A stretch of 64,000 nucleotides of DNA, taken from NCBI GenBank assembly GCA_030263385.1, contig SZOX01000013.1, positions 1 to 64,000 on the forward strand. Direction: 5' to 3'. The notes below the pieces were generated by a model. The model had not been told where the DNA came from, ran no database searches, and was given only the letters and a program-made list of their open reading frames with translations. Within the stretch, counting starts at the first letter, position 1. Every line of letters starts with the position of its first letter. Source of the stretch: Zeimonas sp003577305. Lineage in GTDB: Bacteria > Pseudomonadota > Gammaproteobacteria > Burkholderiales > Burkholderiaceae_E. Made by a program: the position numbers and the translations under genes. Shown here piece by piece: positions 33,520 through 41,490 of the stretch.

Positions 33520-34983
33520 CTACTCTCCGAACGATTCCCGAACCATCGCCTCGATGCCCTCGAGCACGTCGTCCGGCAGGTACGCGAACTGCTTGCGCTT
33601 TCCCTTGGCGAGCTGGCCGTTGTTGCCCACGATCATGCGGATCAGCTTGCCGATGTCCCGTGCGGGCAGGTCGAAAGCGGCTTCGATCCGTTCCAGAGCC
33701 CGGTCGTAGCCGGTGAGCCAGGCCAGCTCGCGTGGGATTTCCTGCTCCACGGCTTCGGCGATCATCCGGCCCAGAAACGCCACTTCGCGGCTCGCGTCGA
33801 AGAAGCGGTACGACGCTGCGCCGGGCGCTTCGATGATGACGGGCTCTTCGTCGGTCCGGCGATAGCTCCAGAGGCGCGTGACCGGAGCGGAAAACGCATC
33901 GAGCACGTCCCGGTACTCCGGTATGTGCTTCATGATGACAGCCGAAACCGGAATGACCATTCCTCCGGGTATCAGGCCGCTTTGCGCCAGCAGGTGGTGA
34001 ATCATGAAGCGGTGCAAACGCCCGTTTCCGTCCATGAACGGGTGCAGATGGACGAAGCCGAACGCGCCGCAGGCCGCCTTGACCAGTGGATCGATACCAC
34101 GCTCGCGATCGTTGACGAAGGCTTCCCAGCCGGCCATCGTCTCGCGCAGCCCGTGCACCGGATGCGGCAGGAAGGCTATCCGGCCGAGTCGGTCTTCGAG
34201 CCAGTTCTGACGCGTCCGATAGCTCGCCTCCCTGGAAAAATCGTCGCGGACTACGGCATTCTGGATGGCCACCAACGAGTCTTCCGAGATGACGGAGACA
34301 TCACCCGAGCGGCGCAGGATCTGGACGAAGCGTTCTTCCTTGCTGGCGCTGGGAGCCTCGTGCTCGATGGCGAAGCTGCTCCGGGTTTCGGAGAGGTACA
34401 GATACTGGATGGCGCGATCGTAAAGCCCCGAGTGCCGGGAGCTTTCGGTGAGTTCGCCGGCGCGCGCCATCATGCTGTCGAGCCAGCCCGGCGCCGGACA
34501 CACCGACCGACGGACCGTGGGGCAGAAGAATGCCGTGCCCAGGGCATTGTTGTTGACCCGCCAGGCCGGTGCGCGCAGCGAATGATCGGCAACGACGTAT
34601 TCCCCGGCATCGAACAGGTCGACGTAAGACCCTGCGACGCTGATCCCCGCATCGAGCGCAGACCCGCCCAGCCACTCCCAGAGAAACGCCGCTCGCCGGA
34701 TGTATTCTCCATTGGGGCTCTGGCGCAGCCGCTCGACGATCGGGGCGGCGCCAATCGCCGGGAGGGCGCTGGCAATGATGGCCAGGTCGATGCCCTCGTG
34801 GCGCAGCGCAAACTCCAGATGCCCCAGGGGCGTGTCCGCAAGGGCAACGCCGGTGGGAAACAGGATGCGATCCGCCGTATCAACCCGGCGGTTCACCGAC
34901 GTATCGACAAAGGCCGGCCGGGCAGGTGGCGACACGCGAAGACGCAGCGTCTCGACGAGCGATGCGTAACCCACCTTGGGCAC
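33520..34983 (-). CDS. Fic-domain protein (AMPylase-like)
   Basis: 487 residues from a GTG at 34983. The catalytic motif HPFMDGNGRLHRF (His314) is complete, so nucleotide transfer to a protein hydroxyl is expected. SSFAIEHE (res ~202-209) matches the (S/T)xxxE inhibitory helix placed before the Fic core, as in self-inhibited class II Fic proteins. The C-terminal ~120 residues form a helical, winged-helix-like region. Alone between copies 8 and 9. Its first ~75 codons and upstream DNA are duplicated at 40975-41340. Confidence 0.9.
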   Translation of the reverse strand: MPKVGYASLVETLRLRVSPPARPAFVDTSVNRRVDTADRILFPTGVALADTPLGHLEFALRHEGIDLAIIASALPAIGAAPIVERLRQSPNGEYIRRAAFLWEWLGGSALDAGISVAGSYVDLFDAGEYVVADHSLRAPAWRVNNNALGTAFFCPTVRRSVCPAPGWLDSMMARAGELTESSRHSGLYDRAIQYLYLSETRSSFAIEHEAPSASKEERFVQILRRSGDVSVISEDSLVAIQNAVVRDDFSREASYRTRQNWLEDRLGRIAFLPHPVHGLRETMAGWEAFVNDRERGIDPLVKAACGAFGFVHLHPFMDGNGRLHRFMIHHLLAQSGLIPGGMVIPVSAVIMKHIPEYRDVLDAFSAPVTRLWSYRRTDEEPVIIEAPGAASYRFFDASREVAFLGRMIAEAVEQEIPRELAWLTGYDRALERIEAAFDLPARDIGKLIRMIVGNNGQLAKGKRKQFAYLPDDVLEGIEAMVRESFGE

Positions 34984-35141
34984 GGGGCGTCTCCGATTCT
35001 CGAAAAAGAGTCAGCGGAATCGAAATATTGTCAGATATTCGGCTGTTTGGGGCGATTCATCGAAATGTTGTCACTGGTGCACCCGGGCGCGCGCCTTGGG
35101 GGGTGATGGAGCATGCTGGCGCGAGGGGTCGAGGCTGCCCT

Positions 35142-35207
35142 GCAACCAAATGATGCGTTTTCGAGCGTGGAAGGCGTTCCACGAGCGGAAACGCAACATT
35201 TGGTTGC
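35142..35207. repeat. 66-bp palindrome, copy 9
   Basis: Full copy, GATGCG left, CGCAACATTTGGTTGC right. It shares its left flank with copy 7. A BrnA-like fragment reads into it in frame. Confidence 0.95.
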
Positions 35208-35385
35208 GGAGGCGCTCGACGGGCGCGTCGGAATGCCCTGCGGCGCCCTCCGTATCGACGCGTGGCGCTCTGCGTCCAGGCTGACGCCCGAGCCAGTCTC
35301 GCATAGCGTCGTTGATCCCCGTCTGCCAGCTACTGCCGGTGCTCCGGAACGCTTCGACCAGGTCGGGCAGCACCTCGGGCGCCGG
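35208..35385 (-). pseudogene. BrnA-like antitoxin, C-terminal fragment
   Basis: The minus strand reads PEVLPDLVEAFRSTGSSWQTGINDAMRDWLGRQ, the ribbon-helix-helix-like end of BrnA-type antitoxins. There is no N-terminal half. The frame continues through palindrome copy 9 before it ends near 35071, so the natural stop was lost. It directly adjoins the epimerase stop codon. Confidence 0.62.
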
Positions 35386-35403
35386 GCGGGAGCACCGGCG
35401 TGC

Positions 35404-36432
35404 TCAGGCTCCGGGCTCGCCGGACTGGTGGTAGCGCAGGTACCAGCGCACGAACTCGGCCACGCCCTGCTCCACGCTCACTCGGGGCTCGTAGCCGACG
35501 TCTTGCGCCAGGTCGTCGCAGGCGGCCTCGGTGTCGGGCACGTCTCCCGGTTGCAGCGGCAGCATCTGCATTTGGGCCTTGCGGCCCAGGCACTGCTCGA
35601 GCACCTCGATGTAGCGCAGCAGCTCCACCGTTTCGCGGCTGCCGATGTTGTAGAGCCGGTAGGGGCCCGCGCCGCTGGTGGCCGGGTCGGGGGCGCGGCT
35701 GTTCCAGGCGCCGTTTCTGGCCGGCACGCGGTCGAGCGTGCGCACCACCCCTTCGACGATGTCGTCGATGTAGGTGAAGCTGCGCTTGTGCCGTCCGTGG
35801 TTGAACACCCTGATCGGCTCGCCGGCCAGGATCGCCTTCGTGAAGAGAAACAGCGCCATGTCGGGCCGGCCCCAGGGGCCGTACACCGTGAAGAAGCGCA
35901 GCCCGGTGCACGGCAGCCCGAACAGGTGCGCATAGGCGTGCGCCATCTGTTCGTTGGCCTTCTTGCTGGCCGCGTACAGCGTGAGCGGGTGCTCGGTGTG
36001 CTGGTGCTCCGAGAACGGCATGTTCGTGTTCGCGCCGTAGACCGAACTCGTGGAAGCGAACACCAGGTGCTCCACGCCGTGGTGGCGGCAGCCTTCCAGC
36101 ACGTGCAGAAAGCCCGTCACGTTGGTGCTCACGTACACGTGCGGGTTCTCGGCGGCGTAGCGCACGCCGGCCTGGGCGGCGAGGTTGATCGCGCGTTGCG
36201 GCTTGTGTTCGGCGAACGCGCGCTCGACAGCGGCGCGGTCGGCGAGGTCGGCAGTGATGTGGGTGTAGTTCGGGTGGTCCTGAAAGCGTGCGAGCCGCGC
36301 CTTCTTCAGGTTGACGTCGTAGTAGTCGTTCAGGTTGTCGATGCCCACCACCTGGTCGCCGCGTTCGAGCAGCTTCAGCGCCACGGCCGAACCGATGAAA
36401 CCGGCTGTGCCGGTCACCAGCACTTTCATCAT
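35404..36432 (-). CDS. UDP-glucuronate 4-epimerase-like NAD-dependent epimerase
   Basis: 342 residues. GTAGFIGSAVALKLLERGDQVVGIDNLNDYYDVNLKKARL is diagnostic of the UDP-glucuronate 4-epimerase branch. FASTSSVYGAN and YAASKKANE (Tyr/Lys pair) follow, then GLRFFTVYGPWGRPDMALF. Interconverts UDP-glucuronate and UDP-galacturonate or the like. ATG at 36432 overlaps the dehydrogenase stop by one base. With that gene it supplies uronic-acid donors. Confidence 0.9.
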   Translation of the reverse strand: MMKVLVTGTAGFIGSAVALKLLERGDQVVGIDNLNDYYDVNLKKARLARFQDHPNYTHITADLADRAAVERAFAEHKPQRAINLAAQAGVRYAAENPHVYVSTNVTGFLHVLEGCRHHGVEHLVFASTSSVYGANTNMPFSEHQHTEHPLTLYAASKKANEQMAHAYAHLFGLPCTGLRFFTVYGPWGRPDMALFLFTKAILAGEPIRVFNHGRHKRSFTYIDDIVEGVVRTLDRVPARNGAWNSRAPDPATSGAGPYRLYNIGSRETVELLRYIEVLEQCLGRKAQMQMLPLQPGDVPDTEAACDDLAQDVGYEPRVSVEQGVAEFVRWYLRYHQSGEPGA

Positions 36433-37718
36433 CACAACCTCGCGTCCACCGCGTCGCGCGGCAGCACCGATTTCACGTCGAAGAGCAGGTGCAGCGGCCG
36501 GCCCCAGCGGCGGATGCCCGCGGCGCCGATGTCGGTGAACTGCCGGTGGCCTACTGCCAGCACGATCGCGTCGTAGGCGCCGGGCTGCGGCTCGTCGATC
36601 GGGCGCAGGCCGTATTCGTGCTCGGTCTCGTCGGGGTCGACCCAGGGGTCGTATATGTCGATCTGCGCGCGGTAGTGGCGCAGCTCGGCCACGATGTCGA
36701 TCACCCGGGTGTTGCGCACGTCGGGGCAGTTCTCCTTGAAGGCCAGCCCGAGCACCAGCACGCGCGCGCCCACCGGGCTGATCGCCTTTTCGGCCATGTG
36801 GCGCACCACCTGCCCGGCCACGTAGCGGCCCATGGCGTCGTTGATGCGCCGACCGGCGAGAATCACCTCGGGGTGATGACCCACCTCCTGCGCCTTGTGG
36901 GTGAGGTAGTAGGGGTCGACACCGATGCAGTGCCCGCCCACCAGGCCGGGACGAAACGGCAGGAAGTTCCACTTGGTGCCGGCCGCCTCGAGCACCTCGA
37001 GCGTGTCGATGCCCAGCCGGTTGAAGAGAATCGCCAGCTCGTTCACCAGCGCGATGTTCACGTCGCGCTGGGTGTTCTCGATCACCTTGGCCGCCTCGGC
37101 CACGCGGATGCTGCTCGCCCGGTGCGTGCCGGCGGCGACGATGCTCGCGTAGAGCGCATCGACGAAGTCCGCCGTCTCGGGCGTGGAGCCGGAGGTCACC
37201 TTGCGGATCGTGGAGACGCGGTGCTCGCGGTCGCCCGGGTTGATGCGCTCGGGGCTGTAGCCGCAGAAGAAGTCGCGGTTGAACTGCAGGCCGCTCGCGC
37301 GCTCGAGGATCGGCACGCAGGCCTCTTCGGTGCAGCCCGGGTAGACGGTGGACTCGTAGATCACCACGTCGCCGGGGGCCAGCACGCTGCCCACGGTTTC
37401 GCTCGCGGCGATGAGCGGCGCGAGGTCGGGCCGCTTGGCGGCGTCGATCGGGGTGGGCACGGTGACGATGTAGACGTTGCGATCGCGCAGCGCTTCGCGG
37501 TCGGCGGTGCAGCGCAGGTGCGTGGCGGCGGCGAGTTCTTCGGGGGCGACTTCGAGGGTGGTGTCGCGGCCGGCGCGGAGTTCTTCGATGCGCGCGGGGC
37601 GGATGTCGAAGCCGAGCGTGTCGAACTTCCTGCCGAACTCGACGGCGAGGGGCAGGCCGACGTAGCCGAGGCCGATGACGGCGATGCGCGCGGTGGCTGG
37701 GGTGGGGATGCCGGGCAT
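36432..37718 (-). CDS. Nucleotide-sugar 6-dehydrogenase (UDP-HexNAc type, TviB/WbpO-like)
   Basis: 428 residues. IAVIGLGYVGLPLAVEFG is the NAD loop, YESTVYPGCTEEACVP lies in the linker region, and NFLPFRPGLVGGHCIGVDPYYLT holds the catalytic Cys (GGHCIG). The C-terminal VLGLAFKENCPDVRNTRV binds the nucleotide. The VYPGCTE form favours UDP-N-acetylhexosamine dehydrogenases (TviB/WbpO) over UDP-glucose ones, although the epimerase next door suggests uronic acids in general. ATG at 37718 sits against a G-rich tandem repeat. Confidence 0.9.
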   Translation of the reverse strand: MPGIPTPATARIAVIGLGYVGLPLAVEFGRKFDTLGFDIRPARIEELRAGRDTTLEVAPEELAAATHLRCTADREALRDRNVYIVTVPTPIDAAKRPDLAPLIAASETVGSVLAPGDVVIYESTVYPGCTEEACVPILERASGLQFNRDFFCGYSPERINPGDREHRVSTIRKVTSGSTPETADFVDALYASIVAAGTHRASSIRVAEAAKVIENTQRDVNIALVNELAILFNRLGIDTLEVLEAAGTKWNFLPFRPGLVGGHCIGVDPYYLTHKAQEVGHHPEVILAGRRINDAMGRYVAGQVVRHMAEKAISPVGARVLVLGLAFKENCPDVRNTRVIDIVAELRHYRAQIDIYDPWVDPDETEHEYGLRPIDEPQPGAYDAIVLAVGHRQFTDIGAAGIRRWGRPLHLLFDVKSVLPRDAVDARL

Positions 37719-37758
37719 GGGGTTGGGGGTTGGGGGTTGGGGGTTGGGGGTTGGGGGG
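37719..37758. repeat. G-rich heptamer tandem repeat
   Basis: About five units of GGGGGTT on the plus strand directly upstream of the dehydrogenase ATG (template side for a minus-strand gene). Four or more G-runs make a G-quadruplex possible. A shorter GGGGGTTGGGG lies at the start of the truncated rfaH-like gene. Confidence 0.75.
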
Positions 37759-37779
37759 CGGGCAGGCGCAGTTGCCGGC

Positions 37780-37845
37780 GCAACCAAATGTTGCGTTATT
37801 GCGCGTGGAATGCGTTTTACGAGCGGAAACGCAACGTTTTGTTGC
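37780..37845. repeat. 66-bp palindrome, copy 10
   Basis: Full copy, GCAACCAAATGTTGCG to TTTTGTTGC, centre TGGAATGCGTTTTA. It lies between the rfaH-like stop and the dehydrogenase start. Confidence 0.95.
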
Positions 37846-37870
37846 GGGGGTGGTGGGCCGTCGCCGGCGG

Positions 37871-38413
37871 TCAGCCCGGAAGCGGCTCGAGTTGCTCCGG
37901 CTGCACGCTGATGCGCGCGTCGCGACCCAGCAGGGTCAGGAAGATCTCCACGCGGCGGGCGGCGCTGGCCGTGACCAGCGCCTGCAGCCCGGCGAAGGGG
38001 CCGGCCACCACGCGCACGCGCGCGCCGGGGCGCAGCGGGTGCTCGGGCTCGCGGGTTTGCGCGGCCAGGCGGCGCAGCGCGTCGACGATCTCCTCGGCCA
38101 GCACCGGGGCACGCTCGCCGAAGCGTACCAGCCCTATGGCGCCGAGCGTGCTGCGCACCGGGGCGAGGCTTTGCTGGGCGTCGGTGGTGCGCAGGAAGAG
38201 GTAGCGCGGGAACATCGGCTGCGCCTCGCAGGCCCAGCCCGCGGCGCGGCGCGTCCACTTGCCGATGGTGGGCAGCCAGGTTTCGTAGCGCTGGCGGACG
38301 AGGTTCTGCTCGGCCAGCCGCTCCTGGCGCGGCTTGGTGTAGACCACGTGCCAGCCCCCCTGGGCAGCGCCCGGGGGTGCGGCTTGCGGGTGGGGGCTGG
38401 GGTGTTCAGGCAT
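37871..38413 (-). CDS. rfaH: RfaH/NusG-like transcription antiterminator
   Basis: 180 residues. NGN domain: GGWHVVYTKPRQERLAEQNLVRQRYETWLP, MFPRYLFLR, STLGAIGLVRFGERAPVLAEEIVDALR. KOW domain: HPLRPGARVRVVAGPFAGLQALVTASAARRVEIFL. Specialised NusG paralogues of this type ride RNA polymerase and keep long polysaccharide operons from terminating early. It is intact, unlike the copy at 29951-30325. A run of seven G encodes part of the GG before WHVV. Two dyads overlap and precede the start codon. Confidence 0.9.
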   Translation of the reverse strand: MPEHPSPHPQAAPPGAAQGGWHVVYTKPRQERLAEQNLVRQRYETWLPTIGKWTRRAAGWACEAQPMFPRYLFLRTTDAQQSLAPVRSTLGAIGLVRFGERAPVLAEEIVDALRRLAAQTREPEHPLRPGARVRVVAGPFAGLQALVTASAARRVEIFLTLLGRDARISVQPEQLEPLPG

Positions 38414-38450
38414 TGAACTGATGGTAGCAGGGTGTGTTCAGGGGGTGAAC
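38404..38450. promoter_or_regulatory. Twin GTTCA-N5-TGAAC operator-like sites
   Basis: Dyads at 38404-38418 (over the rfaH start codon) and 38436-38450, starting 32 bp apart (about three helical turns). Arrangement and spacing are the same as before the truncated paralogue. Strong candidate for shared control. Confidence 0.62.
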
Positions 38451-38572
38451 TGGGTGATGGGGGGTGTTGCGGAAATGCTGCGGGGGTGGGGGCAGGCGCA
38501 GGTGCGGCTGGTAGCGCAGGCGCCACGCTGCAGGCGCCGCACGGGCTGGCGTAGCCGTGGCGGCAGGCCGCG

Positions 38573-38680
38573 CCGCAGCCCGCAGACCCGTCCGTCAGCG
38601 CAACCGAACCGCAGCCCGCAGACCCGTCCGTCAGCGCAACCGAACCGCAGCCCGCAGACCCGTCCGTCAGCGCAACCAAA
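38573..38680. repeat. 36-bp tandem repeat, three copies
   Basis: Three units of 36 bp, identical apart from the end of the last. Each unit ends GCGCAACCGAA (CAACCAAA in the third), and the last unit ends inside palindrome copy 11, so the first 9 bases of the palindrome are part of the repeat. Confidence 0.92.
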
Positions 38681-38737
38681 TGTTGCGTTTTCGTGCGTGG
38701 AATGCGTTTCACGAGCGGAGACGCAACATATGGTTGC
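38672..38737. repeat. 66-bp palindrome, copy 11
   Basis: Full copy, GCAACCAAATGTTGCG to CATATGGTTGC. Tandem repeats abut it on both sides. Confidence 0.95.
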
Positions 38738-38748
38738 GGGCGCGGTGA

Positions 38749-38826
38749 GCCCTCACCTGCGGGGCCGTGCGCCCTCACCTGCGGGGCCGTGCGCCCTCAC
38801 CTGCGGCGCCGTGCGCCCTCACCTGG
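38749..38826. repeat. 22-bp tandem repeat, 3.5 copies
   Basis: Units GCCCTCACCTGCGGGGCCGT plus GC, three full and one partial. The last runs into the stop codon of the acetyltransferase, so it forms the end of that gene. Confidence 0.9.
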
Positions 38827-39469
38827 AGCGGGTGGGCGGCGGGCCGGGCGGTTGCGGCGGGCGGCTCATGAACCAGTTCGGCACGTCGAGCACCGTGTCG
38901 TGCCGGTGCACGGTGAAGCCGAGCGTTTCGTAGAACGCCACGTTGATCGGCAGGTCGGTTTCGAGGCAGCCGGTGGCGCCGAGCGCGTCCAGGCGCTGGC
39001 AACCGTGCAGCATCAGGCGGCGCCCGATGCCGCGCCGGCGCCAGTCGGGCCGCACGGCGAGCGGGCCGAGGTGCCAGTGCGGCTGCGGCGGGTCGTTGCG
39101 CTTCCAGGCGGCGAGCCATCGGCCGATGCGCCAGGCGCAGGCCGGCGGCTGGCGCGCGGCGAACGCGGCGGCCAGGCGCAGGCGCTCGGGCCAGGCCGGC
39201 CGGCAGCGTCCGGGCTCGATCATGCCGAACACACCTACTGTTTTGCCGTCGACGGTGGCGGCGTAGACGGCGCCGTTGGCGTGGACGAAGCGCATGAGCG
39301 AGCCGAAGAAACGCTGCAGCCGTTGCTCGCGGCGAGCCGGGTCGACGCCGAAGACGCGCAGGTGCAGCGGGTTGTCGCGCATGGCTTCGGCGAGCAGGAC
39401 GGCGGCGGCGGGGAGCTTGTGGGGGGCGAGGGGGTGGACGGTGGGGGGCGCCTGGTCTTGCGATGCCAT
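38819..39469 (-). CDS. GNAT-family acetyltransferase
   Basis: 216 residues from ATG 39469. The acetyl-CoA loop region is WHLGPLAVRPDWRRRGIGRRLMLHG (Q/RxxGxG/A form), followed by CLETDLPINVAFYETLGF. The N-terminal NPLHLRVFGVDPARREQRLQRFF is common in the 'YdfB-like' small-molecule acetyltransferases. Substrate unknown. The C-terminal residues are encoded by the adjoining tandem repeat. Confidence 0.85.
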   Translation of the reverse strand: MASQDQAPPTVHPLAPHKLPAAAVLLAEAMRDNPLHLRVFGVDPARREQRLQRFFGSLMRFVHANGAVYAATVDGKTVGVFGMIEPGRCRPAWPERLRLAAAFAARQPPACAWRIGRWLAAWKRNDPPQPHWHLGPLAVRPDWRRRGIGRRLMLHGCQRLDALGATGCLETDLPINVAFYETLGFTVHRHDTVLDVPNWFMSRPPQPPGPPPTRSR

Positions 39470-39729
39470 ACTCGTCAATCGGTGACGGCACGAACAGGAA
39501 GAAGATGAACGCGCTGCGCGCGGGTCATGCCGAATTGCAAGACCTGACGCCATGATGCCGGGAAGGAGCTCCGCATCCACCATCAGCGCCGTTATTGACA
39601 GGTGTGGGGCGCCGCAGAAGATCGGCCGCCGGGAGTGCGAATGCCCTGGAAAGAGGCGAAACGGCATGGAGACGCCAGATGTCTTCCATAGATTGGTAAG
39701 ATTTCATTAGCTCTACCAAGTTGATGGTC

Positions 39730-40855
39730 ATGGACCCTCTCCGCAACCCATTCGCTCCTGGTGCTGGCGCTCCGCCCCCGGAACTCGCCGGCAGGGAAAG
39801 CATCATCGAGAACGCCACCATCGCGCTGCACAGGGTGAAGCGGGGGCGGCCGGAAAAAAGCCAGATGCTCCTTGGGCTTCGTGGCGCCGGAAGGTCAACG
39901 TCTGGCCGAATTCCTCGCACCCGCGCTGAAAGGCGTACTGCTGAAACTGAGTCGGATCGATAAGGCAAAGCACGTAACGTCGCGCGCGATCGGTGCGTTG
40001 CGCGGTTTCGCTGCTGCATTCCGTGTGTCGATCGGAGAGGTTTCCATCGAACTGACTGAGCCGCCGAGCGCGGACAGCGGAAACCTGGAAGTCGACCTCC
40101 CCGAACTTCTTCTCGCGGTCGGACAGGCAGCCAAAGCCGCTGGCTCGTGCGTCGCGCTGCTTGTCGATGAGGTGCAGCATCTGTCGGAGGAGGACCTGCG
40201 AGCACTCATCGCCGCACTTCACAGAACGAGTCAGAGAGGCCTACCGCTCATCATGTTCGGGGCCGGCCTGCCGCAAGTGGCCGCCTTGGCCGGCGAGGCG
40301 AAATCGTATGCGGAGCGTCTCTTCGACTATCCAGAGGTTGGGGCGCTCACCAACGAAGCCGCCCGCCGGGCCGTTCGCGAGCCAGTGCTCGGTGAAGGCG
40401 CCGACATCGAAGACGAAGCACTCGATCGAATTGTCGCCGTCACTCATGGCTATCCGTACTTCCTGCAGGAGTGGGGTAAACACTCCTGGAACATCGCCGA
40501 CAGATCGGCCATTTCGGTTGCCGACGTAGACGCAGCCAGCGCCTCGGCTACCGATGCGCTCGACAAGAGTTTTTTCAGGGTGCGATTCGATCGATTGACG
40601 CCGCGCGAGCAGGACTACTTACGCTCGATGGCCGAGCTTGGGCCTGGTCCGCATCGTTCCGGCGCAATTGCCGAAGCGCTTCGGAGCTCGGTGGAAAACG
40701 TCGGTCCGTTACGAAGCGCACTGATCCGCAAAGGGATGATCTGGAGCCCCGCACACGGCGACACCGCGTTCACCGTGCCGATGTTCGACGAGTTCATGCG
40801 GCGTGCAATTCCCGTCTGGTCACCGGAAGCGTTGCCGAAGCGGCGCAGGAAGTAG
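39730..40855 (+). pseudogene. AAA-type ATPase with deletion across Walker A
   Basis: Plus strand. ATG 39730 begins MDPLRNPFAPGAGAPPPELAGRESIIENA and reaches MLLGLRGAGR, where Walker A should continue as GKT. Homology resumes in another frame with VAPEGQRLAEFLAPALKGVLL. Later LVDEVQHLSEEDL (Walker B), LIMFGAGLPQV and a C-terminal winged-helix part (LTPREQDYLRSMAELG) are intact to 40855. About 20 residues holding the P-loop Lys/Thr are lost and the frame is broken (1126 nt). Typical of Orc1/Cdc6-like standalone ATPases of accessory islands. Confidence 0.8.
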
Positions 40856-40974
40856 CGGGCGCGCCTGGCACACTACGCGCACACGCAACGACCCGGCGCT
40901 TTGGTTCTCGAAAACTGCTACCAGGTCGAGCCCGGTGCCCAAGGGGGCGTTTGCGCTTCCGCGCGTGTTGCGCG

Positions 40975-41247
40975 CTACCGGGGCAGTGGCCTGAAACCGG
41001 AAAACGGGCCGCCACCAATCGCCGGGAGGGCGCTGGCAATGATCGGCAGGTCGATGCCCTCGTGGCGCAGCGCGAACTCGAGATGCCCCAGGGGCGTGTC
41101 GACGAGGGCAACCCCGGTGGGAAACAGGGTGCGGTCCGGCGTATCGACCCGACGGTTCACCGAGGTATCGACAAAAGCCGGGCGGGCGGGCGGCGACACG
41201 CGAAGACCGAGAGTCTCGACCAGCGATGCGTAACCCACCTTGGGCAC
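40975..41247 (-). pseudogene. fic 5' fragment (duplicate)
   Basis: 90-codon frame from a GTG at 41247. The first ~78 residues (VGYASLVETLGLRVSPPARPAFVDTSVN...) match the intact Fic protein at 33520-34983 with few changes. After IASALPAIGG the match stops. The duplicate includes about 90 bp of upstream DNA. Lacks the Fic motif, so non-functional. Confidence 0.9.
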
Positions 41248-41400
41248 AGTCCGTCTCCGATTCCCGAGAAGGGTTCAGCGGAATCGAGATATTGTCAGAT
41301 CTTGGGCTGTTTTTGGTCGTTCATCGAAAAGCTTTTGCTGATGAGCTCGGCGCTGCGGCGGCGGGTCGGTCGGCGGCGCCCTTGCACGGCGCCTCGGCCG
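41248..41400. other. Duplicated fic upstream region
   Basis: The first ~90 bp are a diverged copy of the DNA upstream of the intact fic (34984-35075), including AGCGGAATCGARATATTGTC. The rest is GC-rich with no gene. Confidence 0.7.
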
Positions 41401-41490
41401 CGCCCCCCACGACGGCGACCCGATCAACCGCGCCCCCCACGACGGCGACCCGATCAACCGCGCCCCCCACGACGGCGACCCGATCAACCG
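41401..41490. repeat. 30-bp tandem repeat, three identical copies
   Basis: Three perfect 30-bp units (CGCCCCCCAC... to ...GATCAACCG). The final G is the first base of palindrome copy 12. Confidence 0.95.
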
